Assembly (NCBI GenBank): GCA_030684395.1
Contig: JAUXTT010000019.1
Span: 62,001 to 126,000, forward strand
Length of the DNA: 64,000 bases
Direction: 5' to 3'
Source of the DNA: Bacteroidota bacterium
Lineage (GTDB): Bacteria > Bacteroidota > Bacteroidia > B-17B0 > Aurantibacillaceae
Under the pieces are notes generated by a model. That model saw only the letters and a program-made list of their open reading frames with translations, ran no database searches and was not told where the DNA came from. A program made the position numbers and the translations under genes. Positions 7,810 to 16,485 of this stretch are shown piece after piece (within the stretch, counting starts at the first letter, position 1; each line of letters starts with the position of its first letter).

Positions 7810-8466
7810 ATGTCGTTTAAAGAAAAAAAAATACTCATAACTGCGGGTCCAACCTATGAAGCAATAGATCCTGTTCGTTTTATTGGGAACCGTTCTACAG
7901 GTAAAATGGGAATTGCCATTGCCGAACGTTTTGCAGAAGCAGGAGCAGAGGTAATATTGGTTTTAGGCCCAACTCATTTGAGACCAAAAAACCCGGCTAT
8001 AAAATTAGTTTCTGTTGAAACGGGAGCAGAAATGTACGATGCCTGTTTGAAAAATTATGAAGATTCCGACATTGTGATAATGTCGGCAGCTGTTGCAGAT
8101 TACAAACCCCTGGAAGTTGCTGAGCAAAAAATTAAGAAATCGGATACTACATTAACCCTTCAATTAGTAAAAACAACGGATATTCTGTTTGAACTCGGAA
8201 AGCTTAAAAATAATCAGTTTTTGGTGGGTTTTGCCCTGGAAACAGAGAATTTGATTGAAAATGCAACCAAAAAGCTTCAAAAGAAGAATCTGGATTTGAT
8301 TGTAGCCAATAATACCAACAGCTCCGGAGAAGGTTTTGGCTTCGATACAAATAAGGTTATTATGATAGATAGAAACAATAATTTGTATAATTTTGAGTTG
8401 AAACAAAAGGAAGAAGTGGCGAGTGATATTTTGAGTGTAATTGAAAAATGTTTAGAGAAAAAATGA
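7810..8466 (+). CDS. coaB: Phosphopantothenate-cysteine ligase (CoaB domain as a separate protein)
   Basis: This 218-residue enzyme joins cysteine to phosphopantothenate, the step before CoaC in coenzyme A synthesis. It shows ITAGPTYEAIDPVRFIGN, STGKMGIAIAE, MSAAVADYKP, KTTDIL, LVGFALETE and DLIVANN, all expected of the CoaB domain of CoaBC. I chose the ATG at 7810, 1 base after the previous stop; an ATG at 7801 and a GTG at 7795 are also in frame and would overlap the lipoprotein gene. Its stop overlaps the porD ATG in an ATGA arrangement. Together with coaC it replaces the common bifunctional CoaBC protein. Confidence 0.88.
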   Translation: MSFKEKKILITAGPTYEAIDPVRFIGNRSTGKMGIAIAERFAEAGAEVILVLGPTHLRPKNPAIKLVSVETGAEMYDACLKNYEDSDIVIMSAAVADYKPLEVAEQKIKKSDTTLTLQLVKTTDILFELGKLKNNQFLVGFALETENLIENATKKLQKKNLDLIVANNTNSSGEGFGFDTNKVIMIDRNNNLYNFELKQKEEVASDILSVIEKCLEKK

Positions 8467-9371
8467 AGAAGATAATTGCAGGTTTATTTTTATTGGTTTG
8501 TACAGTTCAATCAAATGCTCAGGAATTAAACTGTCAGGTTACCGTGTCTTCTCAGCAGGTTCAGGGAACCGATAATAAAAGAATCTTTGATAATCTTCAA
8601 AAACAAGCCTTCGAATTTGTAAACAACACTAAATGGACAAAAGAGGTTTTTGCAACCAATGAACGTATTGAGTGCACTATGTTCATTAACGTTACTGAAA
8701 AAGTTTCAACTTCCCAATATAAAGCTACCATTCAGGTTCAGAGCCGTCGCCCTGTTTTTAAAACATCTTACAATTCACCACTTTTTAATTACAACGATCA
8801 AAGTTTTGAGTTTACTTATCAGGAAAATCAACCTTTCGATTTTAACGTAAACACCTACACAACTAATCTTACCTCTATTTTCGCATATTATTCTTATGTA
8901 ATTCTTGCTTTGGATTACGATTCGTATGCACCAATGGGCGGGACAGAGTGTTGGCAAAAGGCTCAACAAATTGTAAGTAATGCAGCAGCAGGAAGCGATT
9001 CAGGTCCGGGTTGGAAATCATTTGACGGGAATAAAAATCGTTTTTGGTTTGTAGATAATATTCTTAACCCAATGTATAATCCGATCAGAAACTGTTATTA
9101 TAACTATCACCGCAAAGGATTGGATGTGATGTACGAAAAAACGGATGCCGGTAGAGCAGAAATATTAAAGTCTTTAGAATCTTTAAAGGAATTGCACAAG
9201 CTTCGCCCGGCTTCTTACAACATGCAATTGTTGTTTAACGCAAAAGCAGATGAAGTGATCAATATTTTTAAAGAAGCAAATTCAAATGAAAAAGGAGCGG
9301 TAATTGAAACCCTCAACCTCATCGATCCTTCTAACTCGAATAAGTACGCTAAGATCACCGAAACTAAGTAA
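8463..9371 (+). CDS. porD: Type IX secretion system protein PorD (DUF4835)
   Basis: This 302-residue secreted protein has a signal peptide ending SNAQ and the DUF4835 pattern: ELNCQVTV just after cleavage, KWTKEVFATNERIECTMFI, then VQSRRPVFKTSYNSPLFNYND, YYSYVILALDYDSYAPMGG and the C-terminal RPASYNMQLLFNAKADEVI. DUF4835 proteins are annotated as PorD, an accessory protein of type IX secretion and gliding in Bacteroidota; its exact role is unclear. I chose the ATG at 8463, which overlaps the coaB stop by 4 bases, over 8448, which would place five residues before the signal peptide. It follows coaBC in many Bacteroidota, as here. Confidence 0.85.
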   Translation: MKKIIAGLFLLVCTVQSNAQELNCQVTVSSQQVQGTDNKRIFDNLQKQAFEFVNNTKWTKEVFATNERIECTMFINVTEKVSTSQYKATIQVQSRRPVFKTSYNSPLFNYNDQSFEFTYQENQPFDFNVNTYTTNLTSIFAYYSYVILALDYDSYAPMGGTECWQKAQQIVSNAAAGSDSGPGWKSFDGNKNRFWFVDNILNPMYNPIRNCYYNYHRKGLDVMYEKTDAGRAEILKSLESLKELHKLRPASYNMQLLFNAKADEVINIFKEANSNEKGAVIETLNLIDPSNSNKYAKITETK

Positions 9372-9607
9372 TGCAATCTGCCGCGGATTTTCGCGGATGT
9401 CGGTTTTGATTAATTTTTAATTTCGAAAAAAACCTGCGGCAAAAACAGCCGAAGATGATCTACTAAAAGCTGAATTTGAAATCCTTTTAATAATTCCATG
9501 TCTCTTTTTTCAATTCAGGTATTATATTTGTTAGTTTTGAGACTTGAGTATAGAGTTTTAAGTGCAATGACTCAAAACTCAAGACTAATAAACTCAAAAC
9601 TAATTAG
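9372..9607. repeat. Intergenic region with promoter element and 11-bp inverted repeat
   Basis: The first part (9376-9405) reads like the dispersed CCGCGGAT...CGCGGAT element seen again near 61087. A perfect -7 match TATATTTG lies at 9523-9530. Just after it, TTAGTTTTGAG (9531-9541) is complementary to CTCAAAACTAA (9593-9603), so the predicted leader of the PorE-like gene begins with a long hairpin that ends 4 bases before the ATG at 9608. Confidence 0.6.
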
Positions 9608-11578
9608 ATGAAACTATTTATAAACTCACTTTTCATTATTTCTCTTTTTCTATTCGGAAATTGTAAAGCTCAAAGCAATCTTGCTCCCGGAACATATACT
9701 TCTACCAACAAAAAAGCCATAAAGGAATTTGAAAAGGGGAAAAAAGCATTTGAGCTTAAACAGGATAAAGATGCTGAAAAGTATTTACTAAAAGCAATTG
9801 ACTTGGATCCCAATTTTATAGAACCTCGTATGGCATTGGGTTATTTGTATGCTGATCATAAAGAAATAGAAAAAGCAATAGAGCAATTTAAGAAATCAAC
9901 AGAGTTAAACCCGAAATTTTTTCCGAATAATTTTTATGATCTTGGTGGATTATGCCTTACCATTGGCAAATATGCTGAAGGCAGAAAAGCCTACGAAGAT
10001 TTTTTGGCTTACCCACGTATCAATCCAAATTTGAAAGAGAAAGCAGAGAAGTTTTTACTGAATGCAAAATTTGGGGAAGAAGCCTTGAAAAATCCACAAC
10101 CATTTAAACCCGTAAATGCAGGCGAATCAATTAACTCAATGTTTTATGAGTATTTTCCAAGCATTACCGCCGATGGAAAAACATTTATGTTTACCCGTAA
10201 CATGCGACTTGAAAACGAAGCGGGTGGTCAGGAAGATTTTTATATTACCCAAAACAATAACGGAAACTGGATTCCTTCAACACCTATTACAAGTATTAAC
10301 TCTCCCGGAAATGAAGGAGCACCAAGCCTTTCGGCAGATGGTCAATTTATGTTTTTTGTAGAATGTGAAGATCAGTTCGGGAATTATGGAGCTGAAGGTC
10401 GTAAAGGTTTGGGAAGCTGTGATATTTTCTTTAGCCAAAAGATAAACGGAAAATGGAGCGAACCTAAGAATGTGGGTGAACCAATAAATTCATCCAATTG
10501 GGAAACACAACCTTCTTTTTCTTCGGATGGTAGAACACTGTATTTTATCAGAGGTTATAGAACGAGGGAAGGAATTAAAAATCAGGATATCTATATGTCG
10601 CAAATTGGTTTTGATGGTAAATTCTCTATACCTGTTAAACTAGGACCAAATGTGAATACGGAAGATAAGGAAGAATCTGTTTTTATTCACCCCGACAATC
10701 AAACACTTTATTTTTCATCGGATGGATTTCCCGGAATGGGAGCATTGGATATTTTTATGAGTAAAAGAGAAGCAAACGGAGAGTGGGGAAAAGCAATCAA
10801 TCTGGGTTATCCAATAAACACTTTTGCTGATGAGAATAGTTTATTGGTTGGACCTACTGGAACCATTGCCTACTTTGCAAGCGAGCGACAAGGCGGTTTT
10901 GGCGGTTTAGATATTTATCAATTTGAGTTGCCAAAAGATTTCCGTCCGGAAGTTATTACCTACGCTAAAGGAATTGTTTACGATTCAATCACAAGAAAAG
11001 GATTAGATGCAGAGTTTGAATTGATAGACCTGGAAACACAAAAACAGGTTTTAAAATCTTATGCAGCTAAAGACGGGAACTTCCTTATAACGCTAACAGC
11101 CAATCATAATTATTTACTAAATGTTTCTAAAAATGGGTATTTATTTTATTCAGATAATTTTAGTTTGAAAGATGTAACAGCTGATTACAAAAATCCTTAT
11201 GTATTAAAAGTTCCAATGCAGCCAATTGGTTTTGGTGATATTGTATTAAAGAACGTTTTCTTTGATATTGATAAATATGATCTCAAGCCCGAATCAAAAG
11301 CAGAGTTGAATAAACTGGCTGATTTCCTGAAAAAGAACCCGACATTACAAGGAGAATTAGGCGGGCATACCGATAACACAGGTGATAAAAAGAAAAACCA
11401 GGTACTTTCCGAAAATCGTGCAAAAGCTGTTTATACCTATATGACAACCGAAGGCGGTATAGATAAAACCCGACTTACTTTTAAAGGTTATGGAGATACA
11501 CAGCCAATGTATCCAAACGATAACCCTGAACACAAAGCAGCAAATCGTAGAACAGTATTTAAGATCCAGAAGAAGTAA
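9608..11578 (+). CDS. porE: PorE-like TPR-PD40-CRD-OmpA protein
   Basis: This 656-residue envelope protein has, in order, a signal peptide with Cys near residue 20 (FGNCKAQS), TPR repeats (9700-10080), PD40 beta-propeller repeats such as FPSITADGKTFMFTR and PSFSSDGRTLYFIRG (10120-10950), a carboxypeptidase-regulatory-like domain (10955-11210) and an OmpA peptidoglycan-binding domain (NVFFDIDKYDLKPES to RRTVFKIQKK). That is the domain order of PorE of Porphyromonas gingivalis, which binds peptidoglycan and anchors the type IX machinery. The lipobox is weak because Asn precedes the Cys, so lipidation is unsure. The gene directly follows porD, which supports a type IX role, but Bacteroidota genomes carry several such proteins, so true PorE identity is an inference. 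Confidence 0.72.
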   Translation: MKLFINSLFIISLFLFGNCKAQSNLAPGTYTSTNKKAIKEFEKGKKAFELKQDKDAEKYLLKAIDLDPNFIEPRMALGYLYADHKEIEKAIEQFKKSTELNPKFFPNNFYDLGGLCLTIGKYAEGRKAYEDFLAYPRINPNLKEKAEKFLLNAKFGEEALKNPQPFKPVNAGESINSMFYEYFPSITADGKTFMFTRNMRLENEAGGQEDFYITQNNNGNWIPSTPITSINSPGNEGAPSLSADGQFMFFVECEDQFGNYGAEGRKGLGSCDIFFSQKINGKWSEPKNVGEPINSSNWETQPSFSSDGRTLYFIRGYRTREGIKNQDIYMSQIGFDGKFSIPVKLGPNVNTEDKEESVFIHPDNQTLYFSSDGFPGMGALDIFMSKREANGEWGKAINLGYPINTFADENSLLVGPTGTIAYFASERQGGFGGLDIYQFELPKDFRPEVITYAKGIVYDSITRKGLDAEFELIDLETQKQVLKSYAAKDGNFLITLTANHNYLLNVSKNGYLFYSDNFSLKDVTADYKNPYVLKVPMQPIGFGDIVLKNVFFDIDKYDLKPESKAELNKLADFLKKNPTLQGELGGHTDNTGDKKKNQVLSENRAKAVYTYMTTEGGIDKTRLTFKGYGDTQPMYPNDNPEHKAANRRTVFKIQKK

Positions 11579-11659
11579 ATCTCGAATTGAACAATAATTG
11601 GCTGTTTTTCAGTGTTTTATCTATTTAATTTAAGTCTTTAGCTTTCGTTAAACTTTTCA

Positions 11660-11667
11660 TACTTTTG
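11660..11667 (+). promoter_or_regulatory. Putative -7 promoter element of the LolA-like gene
   Basis: TACTTTTG matches TAnnTTTG exactly and lies 54 bases before the ATG at 11722, giving a leader of about 45 bases. Confidence 0.5.
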
Positions 11668-11721
11668 CACTCTTGTAAAGTGGCATGCATATTGCCTTTT
11701 ATATTAAAAATTACTTATAAA

Positions 11722-12369
11722 ATGAACAGATCAGTTAAAGCTATAGTATTATTCTTAGCTACCAGTTTTTCAGTTTTCGCACAAGATCAGGATCCAAAGG
11801 CAAAGGCTATTTTAGATGATGTTTCTAAAACAACCAAAGCATATAAAACCATAACAACCGAATATACTTTATCCGTAAAGAATAAGGAAAATAAAGAAAC
11901 CGATAAACAATCAGGTAAAATACAGGTAAAAGGAAGCAAGTTTCGTTTAGAGATAAAAGGTAATACAATTGTTTGCGATGGAAAAACCGTTTGGACAGTT
12001 AATCATGAAGTAAAAGAGGTTTCTATTAAGAATTACGAACCTGCAGGTGATGATGGTTTGGATCCTACCAAGATTTTTACCTTATATGAAAAGGGCTATA
12101 AATATAAGTATGAAAAAGATGAAAAAATTGGCGGGGCATCGCTTTCAGTAATTAATCTGTACCCTTCAGTAAAGCCTGAAAAGAAAAAATACCATACTGT
12201 AAAATTGTATGTGGATAAATCAAAAAAACAGGTTAAACAGCTTAAGATGTTAATGAAAGACGGAGGAAGTCAGACTTACATGGTAAATAAAATGTCACCT
12301 AATTTGGAATTGGCAGATAACCTTTTCGTTTTCGATACAAAAGGGTTTGAAGTAATTGATGAGAGATAA
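11722..12369 (+). CDS. lolA: LolA-like outer membrane lipoprotein carrier
   Basis: This 215-residue periplasmic protein has a signal peptide ending VFAQ and the LolA-type fold, with KAKAILDDVSKTTKAYKTITTEY, GKIQVKGSKFRLEIKGNTIVCDGKTVWT and YMVNKMSPNLELADNLFVFD. LolA family proteins carry lipoproteins from the inner to the outer membrane. I chose the ATG at 11722; the TTG at 11665 would put 19 residues before the signal peptide and lies inside the promoter element. A strong terminator follows. Divergent LolA-like proteins may have other cargo, so the precise role is family inference. Confidence 0.82.
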   Translation: MNRSVKAIVLFLATSFSVFAQDQDPKAKAILDDVSKTTKAYKTITTEYTLSVKNKENKETDKQSGKIQVKGSKFRLEIKGNTIVCDGKTVWTVNHEVKEVSIKNYEPAGDDGLDPTKIFTLYEKGYKYKYEKDEKIGGASLSVINLYPSVKPEKKKYHTVKLYVDKSKKQVKQLKMLMKDGGSQTYMVNKMSPNLELADNLFVFDTKGFEVIDER

Positions 12370-12391
12370 AGAATAAAAATGTATGAAATCT

Positions 12392-12426
12392 AAAAGTCCT
12401 GCTACTCTTATATGGCAGGACTTTTT
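12392..12426. terminator. Bidirectional rho-independent terminator
   Basis: AAAAGTCCTGC (12392-12402) pairs with GCAGGACTTTT (12415-12425) and is followed by further T's. It ends the LolA-like transcript and, on the other strand, the run of genes ending at 12432. Confidence 0.88.
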
Positions 12427-12431
12427 TGTTT

Positions 12432-12794
12432 CTAATAAGTGCCAACTGAAAGCATTACCAAGGTACACGCCTCAATAGTTTCAATTCCCTGTTTTTGCGC
12501 TAAAGATTCAAATTCACTATTCTCAGTGCCCGGATTAAATATGATACGTTTTGGTTTTAATGATAAGACGTAGTCATACCAGAAAGATTGATTTGCCGGG
12601 CCTACATACAAAGTAACAGTATCAATATTTTCAAACGTCGGCCTGTCGGAGTGAATCTCAATTCCATTGATTGTTCCTTTTTTGAGACCAACAGCATGTA
12701 CAACATATCCATGTTTTTGTAATGACAATACTGCCTTGTGAGCATAACGCTCGGGATTATCAGAAGCTCCTATTACTACAGTAGGCTTATTCAT
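12432..12794 (-). CDS. CoA-binding domain protein (YccU-like)
   Basis: This 120-residue Rossmann-fold protein has VVIGASDNPERYAHKAV near the N-terminus, the nucleotide-binding segment of CoA_binding proteins, then DTVTLYVGPANQ, IIFNPGTENSEF and IEACTLVMLSVG. Proteins of this type bind CoA; cellular role is not established. I chose the ATG at 12794, which overlaps the end of the upstream MFS gene by 8 bases; a TTG 2 codons further upstream is less likely. It is the last gene of the reverse-strand run beginning at 17037. Confidence 0.82.
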   Translation of the reverse strand: MNKPTVVIGASDNPERYAHKAVLSLQKHGYVVHAVGLKKGTINGIEIHSDRPTFENIDTVTLYVGPANQSFWYDYVLSLKPKRIIFNPGTENSEFESLAQKQGIETIEACTLVMLSVGTY

Positions 12795-14055
12795 TTTCAA
12801 CGTAGTTTAGATCCTTATGAAAGGTTTCTTCGAGAAAATACAAAGCAATAAAACCAATTGCTAATAAAATTGCCCCGGTTATTTCCGTTGCAAGGATTTT
12901 ATTGTTAGAACAAAGGTAGATCAAAAGATTTAATAAAAGAGAAATTAGAATAGTTGATCCTCTCACAAAATTAGGTGCCGTTGTAGTGGCTGTTGCGCGA
13001 ATATTTGTTCCAAATAACTCCGATGCAGTACTAATGAAAACAGCCCAATATCCTGTTGCAAACCCTATAAAGGCAACTATTGAATAGAATGTTACAATAG
13101 ATCTACCGCCAAAAGTAAAGTACAACATAATACCTATTGCCGTTAGACTAAGGAAAAAACCTAATGCTTTTTTTCTGGATTTTAACCACTGACTGAGTAA
13201 TCCGGAAACAACATCTCCAATAGTGATTCCTGCATAAGCAAACATAATTGATTTTCCCGCTGAAATCGATTTTTCGGGTAAGCCCAAAAGTGTAGCATAT
13301 TCGGGTGAGAACAAAACGAGAGTTCCCATTACATACCAAACCGGAACAGTAACGAAAATAATGCAGAGGTATTTTTTTAAATTCTTTTTAGAGGAAAATA
13401 AAGAAAGAAGATCGCCACGTTTAACATTCTTTTCTTTTTTTAAATTATCAAACATTCCTGATTCAAAAACTCCGATTCGAAGCACAAGCAAGGCAAGTCC
13501 CATAGCACCACCTAAGTAAAAAGAATGCCTCCAGTTTTCAATCACATCGCCCATAAAACCGGCAACCACTGCACCAAATACACCAATTGTTGCAACAATG
13601 GTAGCACCATAACCACGTTTTTCTTTCGACATACTTTCACTTACGAGCGTAATTCCCGCTCCTAATTCACCTGCTAATCCAAATCCGGATACAAAACGTA
13701 ATACCGTATACCAATCGGTAGAGTTTATCATTCCATTTAGAATGTTGGCAATGGAATATACAAGTATAGAGCCGAATAAAACGGACAACCTCCCTTTTTT
13801 GTCTCCTAGAATTCCCCAAAATAATCCTCCAACTAACATCCCGGCCATTTGCCAGTTAAGTAGTTGTTTGCCATAAATTGGATTTAAAAGATCTCTTCCG
13901 GCTTCCACCAAATGCGGGTATTGAATCCGCAGTATTTCCCGAAGGCTTTCTGTTCTTTCTACACCAAAAAGAAGTAGATCATAAATATCAACGAAATAAC
14001 CTAAGGCAGCAACGATGATTAATTTGTTAAGAGCACCTGATTTTCTTATCGTCAT
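12787..14055 (-). CDS. MFS transporter
   Basis: This 422-residue inner membrane protein has about 12 hydrophobic segments and the MFS motif A region GILGDKKGRLSVLFG between helices 2 and 3, plus RFVSGFGLAGELGAGITLVSE, similar to metabolite:H+ symporters of the sugar/MHS branch. The substrate cannot be inferred. It starts 3 bases after the peptidase gene on the same strand and overlaps the CoA-binding gene, so the three are probably co-transcribed. The pairing with a CoA-binding protein might hint at an acid or acyl substrate, but that is speculation. Confidence 0.85.
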   Translation of the reverse strand: MTIRKSGALNKLIIVAALGYFVDIYDLLLFGVERTESLREILRIQYPHLVEAGRDLLNPIYGKQLLNWQMAGMLVGGLFWGILGDKKGRLSVLFGSILVYSIANILNGMINSTDWYTVLRFVSGFGLAGELGAGITLVSESMSKEKRGYGATIVATIGVFGAVVAGFMGDVIENWRHSFYLGGAMGLALLVLRIGVFESGMFDNLKKEKNVKRGDLLSLFSSKKNLKKYLCIIFVTVPVWYVMGTLVLFSPEYATLLGLPEKSISAGKSIMFAYAGITIGDVVSGLLSQWLKSRKKALGFFLSLTAIGIMLYFTFGGRSIVTFYSIVAFIGFATGYWAVFISTASELFGTNIRATATTTAPNFVRGSTILISLLLNLLIYLCSNNKILATEITGAILLAIGFIALYFLEETFHKDLNYVENE

Positions 14056-14058
14056 ACT

Positions 14059-15726
14059 TTAGTTTCTGTCAGCCTTAATAAGTTTGTAAGAAACCGTACC
14101 TGTCTCAGAACGTGCAACCAGTGTATAAAATCCGGCTGCTATTGATTCGGTTGAAATACTGTAAATTTGTTTGCCATTACTTGATGAAGCTGTTAATTCA
14201 TCGTAGAACACCAAAGCCCCCAGCGAATTGTATAAATAAATTTTTACCGGGCTAGCCTTTGTTGAGTTTACCGAAAATTTTATTTCATCCGAAAATGGAT
14301 TAGAAGAGTTTAAAGATAATAGAGACGATGAGTTAGCCGTAATTTCATTAATGCCAACCAAAATACTTCTCGCTGCACAATAATCTGGTATACCATAACC
14401 GAATTGGTTATTAGGCGTTGTATATAACGAAGAACTTTGTTTAATGGCCTCTATAATTTCCATGTTTTTTTTGTTTGAAACTGATTGCCATAAACAAGCT
14501 ACCATTCCTGCTGTTATAGGGCTTGAAAAAGAGGTTCCATTGCCTGTAATAATGTTATTTGTTCCTGATGCCAAAACACTTCCAACTGCTTGTGCAACCA
14601 CTTCGGGCTTAACTCTTCCATCCGCACTGGGCCCCATAGAACTAAAACTGGCTATGTTTTCATTTGGGTCAACACCACCAACAGTCAAAATACTATCAGC
14701 ATCTGCCGGAAAAGTTATTTTTGGCCACGATGTAGTTCCGCTGTTTCCTGCGCTGTTACATACTACAATTCCTTTTCTTGCGCACATGTTTGCTGCCAGG
14801 CTTGCGTAGGAAGTACGGCCATCCAGTTGCGACATAGTATGATCCTGCGAGGCATTGTCAAATGTATTATAACCTAATGAAGAGTTAATTATATCTGCAC
14901 CAACACTGTCAGCAAATTCGGCGGCAGCAACCCAATTGTACTCTTCAACAATGTATTCGGTATTTGCAAATTCACTTCTTATCAGCCAGAAATTTGCTTT
15001 TGGGGCCGTTCCAACCAATTGCCCCGGAATGTTTCCGCCTATGCAGGATAGCACAGAGGTTCCGTGTCCTGATGTTGAAGAAGAATAGAGGTCTAAAGGT
15101 GTGGTAAAAGTAAAATCTTTCGTTCCTAAAATCTGATTGTTAGCCCACAAACTGTCGAAAGCAGAGTGAGTGTCGGCATTTGCAAATCCGGCATCTAATA
15201 CAGCTATTAACATCCCTGCGCCATTAAATCCCTGATCGTGCATGCAGACACCATTAAGCATTTCAATTTGATTGAGCGACCCGCCATAATCATACATAGA
15301 ATTAACAGAACTTAATTTTGAACCGGAGCTTACAATTTCAATCTCCTGTTTAGGAATCGTTCCATGCAAACGATTTACTGTTGCGGATGAGCTAACAAAA
15401 GGTAACGCATTTACCGATGCCAATACAGTTGGATTAGGGATTACAGCTACAACAGCATTAAACCATTTTGATGTGTAAAGAACAGTTGCTCCCGCTGAAC
15501 TTATTTGAGAAACATAAGAAGGATTAACAGGAAGGTCGGTTTCATTTATTGCAATCCCTTGATTTGTTCTCCTGTCAATAGCCCTCTGACTAAGAAATTG
15601 TTGAGGGTTAGCTGTAGTGAAAGGGGTTCCGGTTTTGTCAGATAAAAGAATAAAATACTTATCACCGGTTTGCGAGAAAACTGAAAGTGTGCAGATAAAA
15701 AAACTGATACTTAGGAAATAGTTCAT
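14059..15726 (-). CDS. Subtilisin-like (S8) serine peptidase with type A sorting domain
   Basis: This 555-residue secreted peptidase has a signal peptide ending VFSQ, a propeptide-like region (to about residue 160), and the S8 catalytic triad: Asp at about 178 in VLDAGF, His at about 221 in GHGTSV, and Ser at about 399 in GTSFSSP, with NSAGN for the oxyanion Asn. The last 80 residues (NPFSDEIKF, KIYLYNSLGALVF, IAAGFYTLVARS) form a type A C-terminal sorting domain for type IX secretion, so the enzyme is expected outside the cell or on its surface. It lies 12 bases after the lipoprotein gene and 3 bases before the MFS gene. Substrate unknown. Confidence 0.9.
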   Translation of the reverse strand: MNYFLSISFFICTLSVFSQTGDKYFILLSDKTGTPFTTANPQQFLSQRAIDRRTNQGIAINETDLPVNPSYVSQISSAGATVLYTSKWFNAVVAVIPNPTVLASVNALPFVSSSATVNRLHGTIPKQEIEIVSSGSKLSSVNSMYDYGGSLNQIEMLNGVCMHDQGFNGAGMLIAVLDAGFANADTHSAFDSLWANNQILGTKDFTFTTPLDLYSSSTSGHGTSVLSCIGGNIPGQLVGTAPKANFWLIRSEFANTEYIVEEYNWVAAAEFADSVGADIINSSLGYNTFDNASQDHTMSQLDGRTSYASLAANMCARKGIVVCNSAGNSGTTSWPKITFPADADSILTVGGVDPNENIASFSSMGPSADGRVKPEVVAQAVGSVLASGTNNIITGNGTSFSSPITAGMVACLWQSVSNKKNMEIIEAIKQSSSLYTTPNNQFGYGIPDYCAARSILVGINEITANSSSLLSLNSSNPFSDEIKFSVNSTKASPVKIYLYNSLGALVFYDELTASSSNGKQIYSISTESIAAGFYTLVARSETGTVSYKLIKADRN

Positions 15727-15738
15727 TTTAAATAAGAT

Positions 15739-16446
15739 TTATAGATGGTAGTTTACGATTGTCATTTTATAAATAATTCCCTGTTCAATTTTCCCGGGCT
15801 GAAGAACCCCATTGATAACCTTAAAAGAGTAGTCGGAAATTTCTTTATAAATCATACCAACGTTCTTTGCGTATTTTTCTTGATAAAATTGCCGGCCTAA
15901 AGCCGTAGAATAGTTTTTTTGAGTAACGGTTAATGCTTCCGCATAATTCACTGCATTAAGAGTTTCCACCTCATCTACATTTGCATATTTATAATCCCAG
16001 GGTTCAATAGTGTTTTGGGCATTGCCATTCCAGGTGTTATTTAAAACAACCGGAAAAGTTAGTTTTATGAACCTTACATTCTCTTCCACCACCTCCGCAG
16101 TTGTGTTGGTAATATTGATTGCCCATACATCTTGCAGCGACCAATCTATAGAATCATATGGGGTAGTGGGGCTGTAATTTTTTTTGTAACGAACCAGTTT
16201 ATAAGTTGTTCTGCCTTGATTATCAGTAAAGACTGAATCAATTTGTTCTTTAATTCTAAAAACAGCACGAACGGTATCTGCTTCCAAAGCTCTGTAGGCA
16301 GTAGAATCAACATCATAAACAATATATTTGCCAACTGCAACAGGAAAGTAAGCATACCCCAAGTCAGGATCCTCTTCTAAAACAGGATCTTTTTTGCATG
16401 AAACAAATGCAAACAGAACAAATGTAAAAAGTAGTACTGACCTCAT
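15739..16446 (-). CDS. Hypothetical lipoprotein
   Basis: This 235-residue protein has a short signal peptide and the lipobox FVSC followed by KKDP, typical of Bacteroidota surface or periplasmic lipoproteins. The rest is rich in beta-strand-like segments (AYFPVAVGKYIVYDVDS, TYKLVRYKKNY, FIKLTFPVVLNNTWNGN, VGMIYKEISDYSFK), a pattern common in secreted small beta-barrel or lipocalin-like lipoproteins, but I recognise no named family. It lies 39 bases after the glutathione peroxidase gene and 12 bases before the subtilase, in the same reverse-strand run. Confidence 0.75.
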   Translation of the reverse strand: MRSVLLFTFVLFAFVSCKKDPVLEEDPDLGYAYFPVAVGKYIVYDVDSTAYRALEADTVRAVFRIKEQIDSVFTDNQGRTTYKLVRYKKNYSPTTPYDSIDWSLQDVWAINITNTTAEVVEENVRFIKLTFPVVLNNTWNGNAQNTIEPWDYKYANVDEVETLNAVNYAEALTVTQKNYSTALGRQFYQEKYAKNVGMIYKEISDYSFKVINGVLQPGKIEQGIIYKMTIVNYHL

Positions 16447-16485
16447 TTATAGCGTATAAAGATACGAAATTTCTCCGAGGGTTTA

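Noticed and set aside
14444-14877. Forward frames inside the subtilase gene
   Set aside because: They are antisense to a clearly recognised peptidase with an intact catalytic triad and sorting domain.
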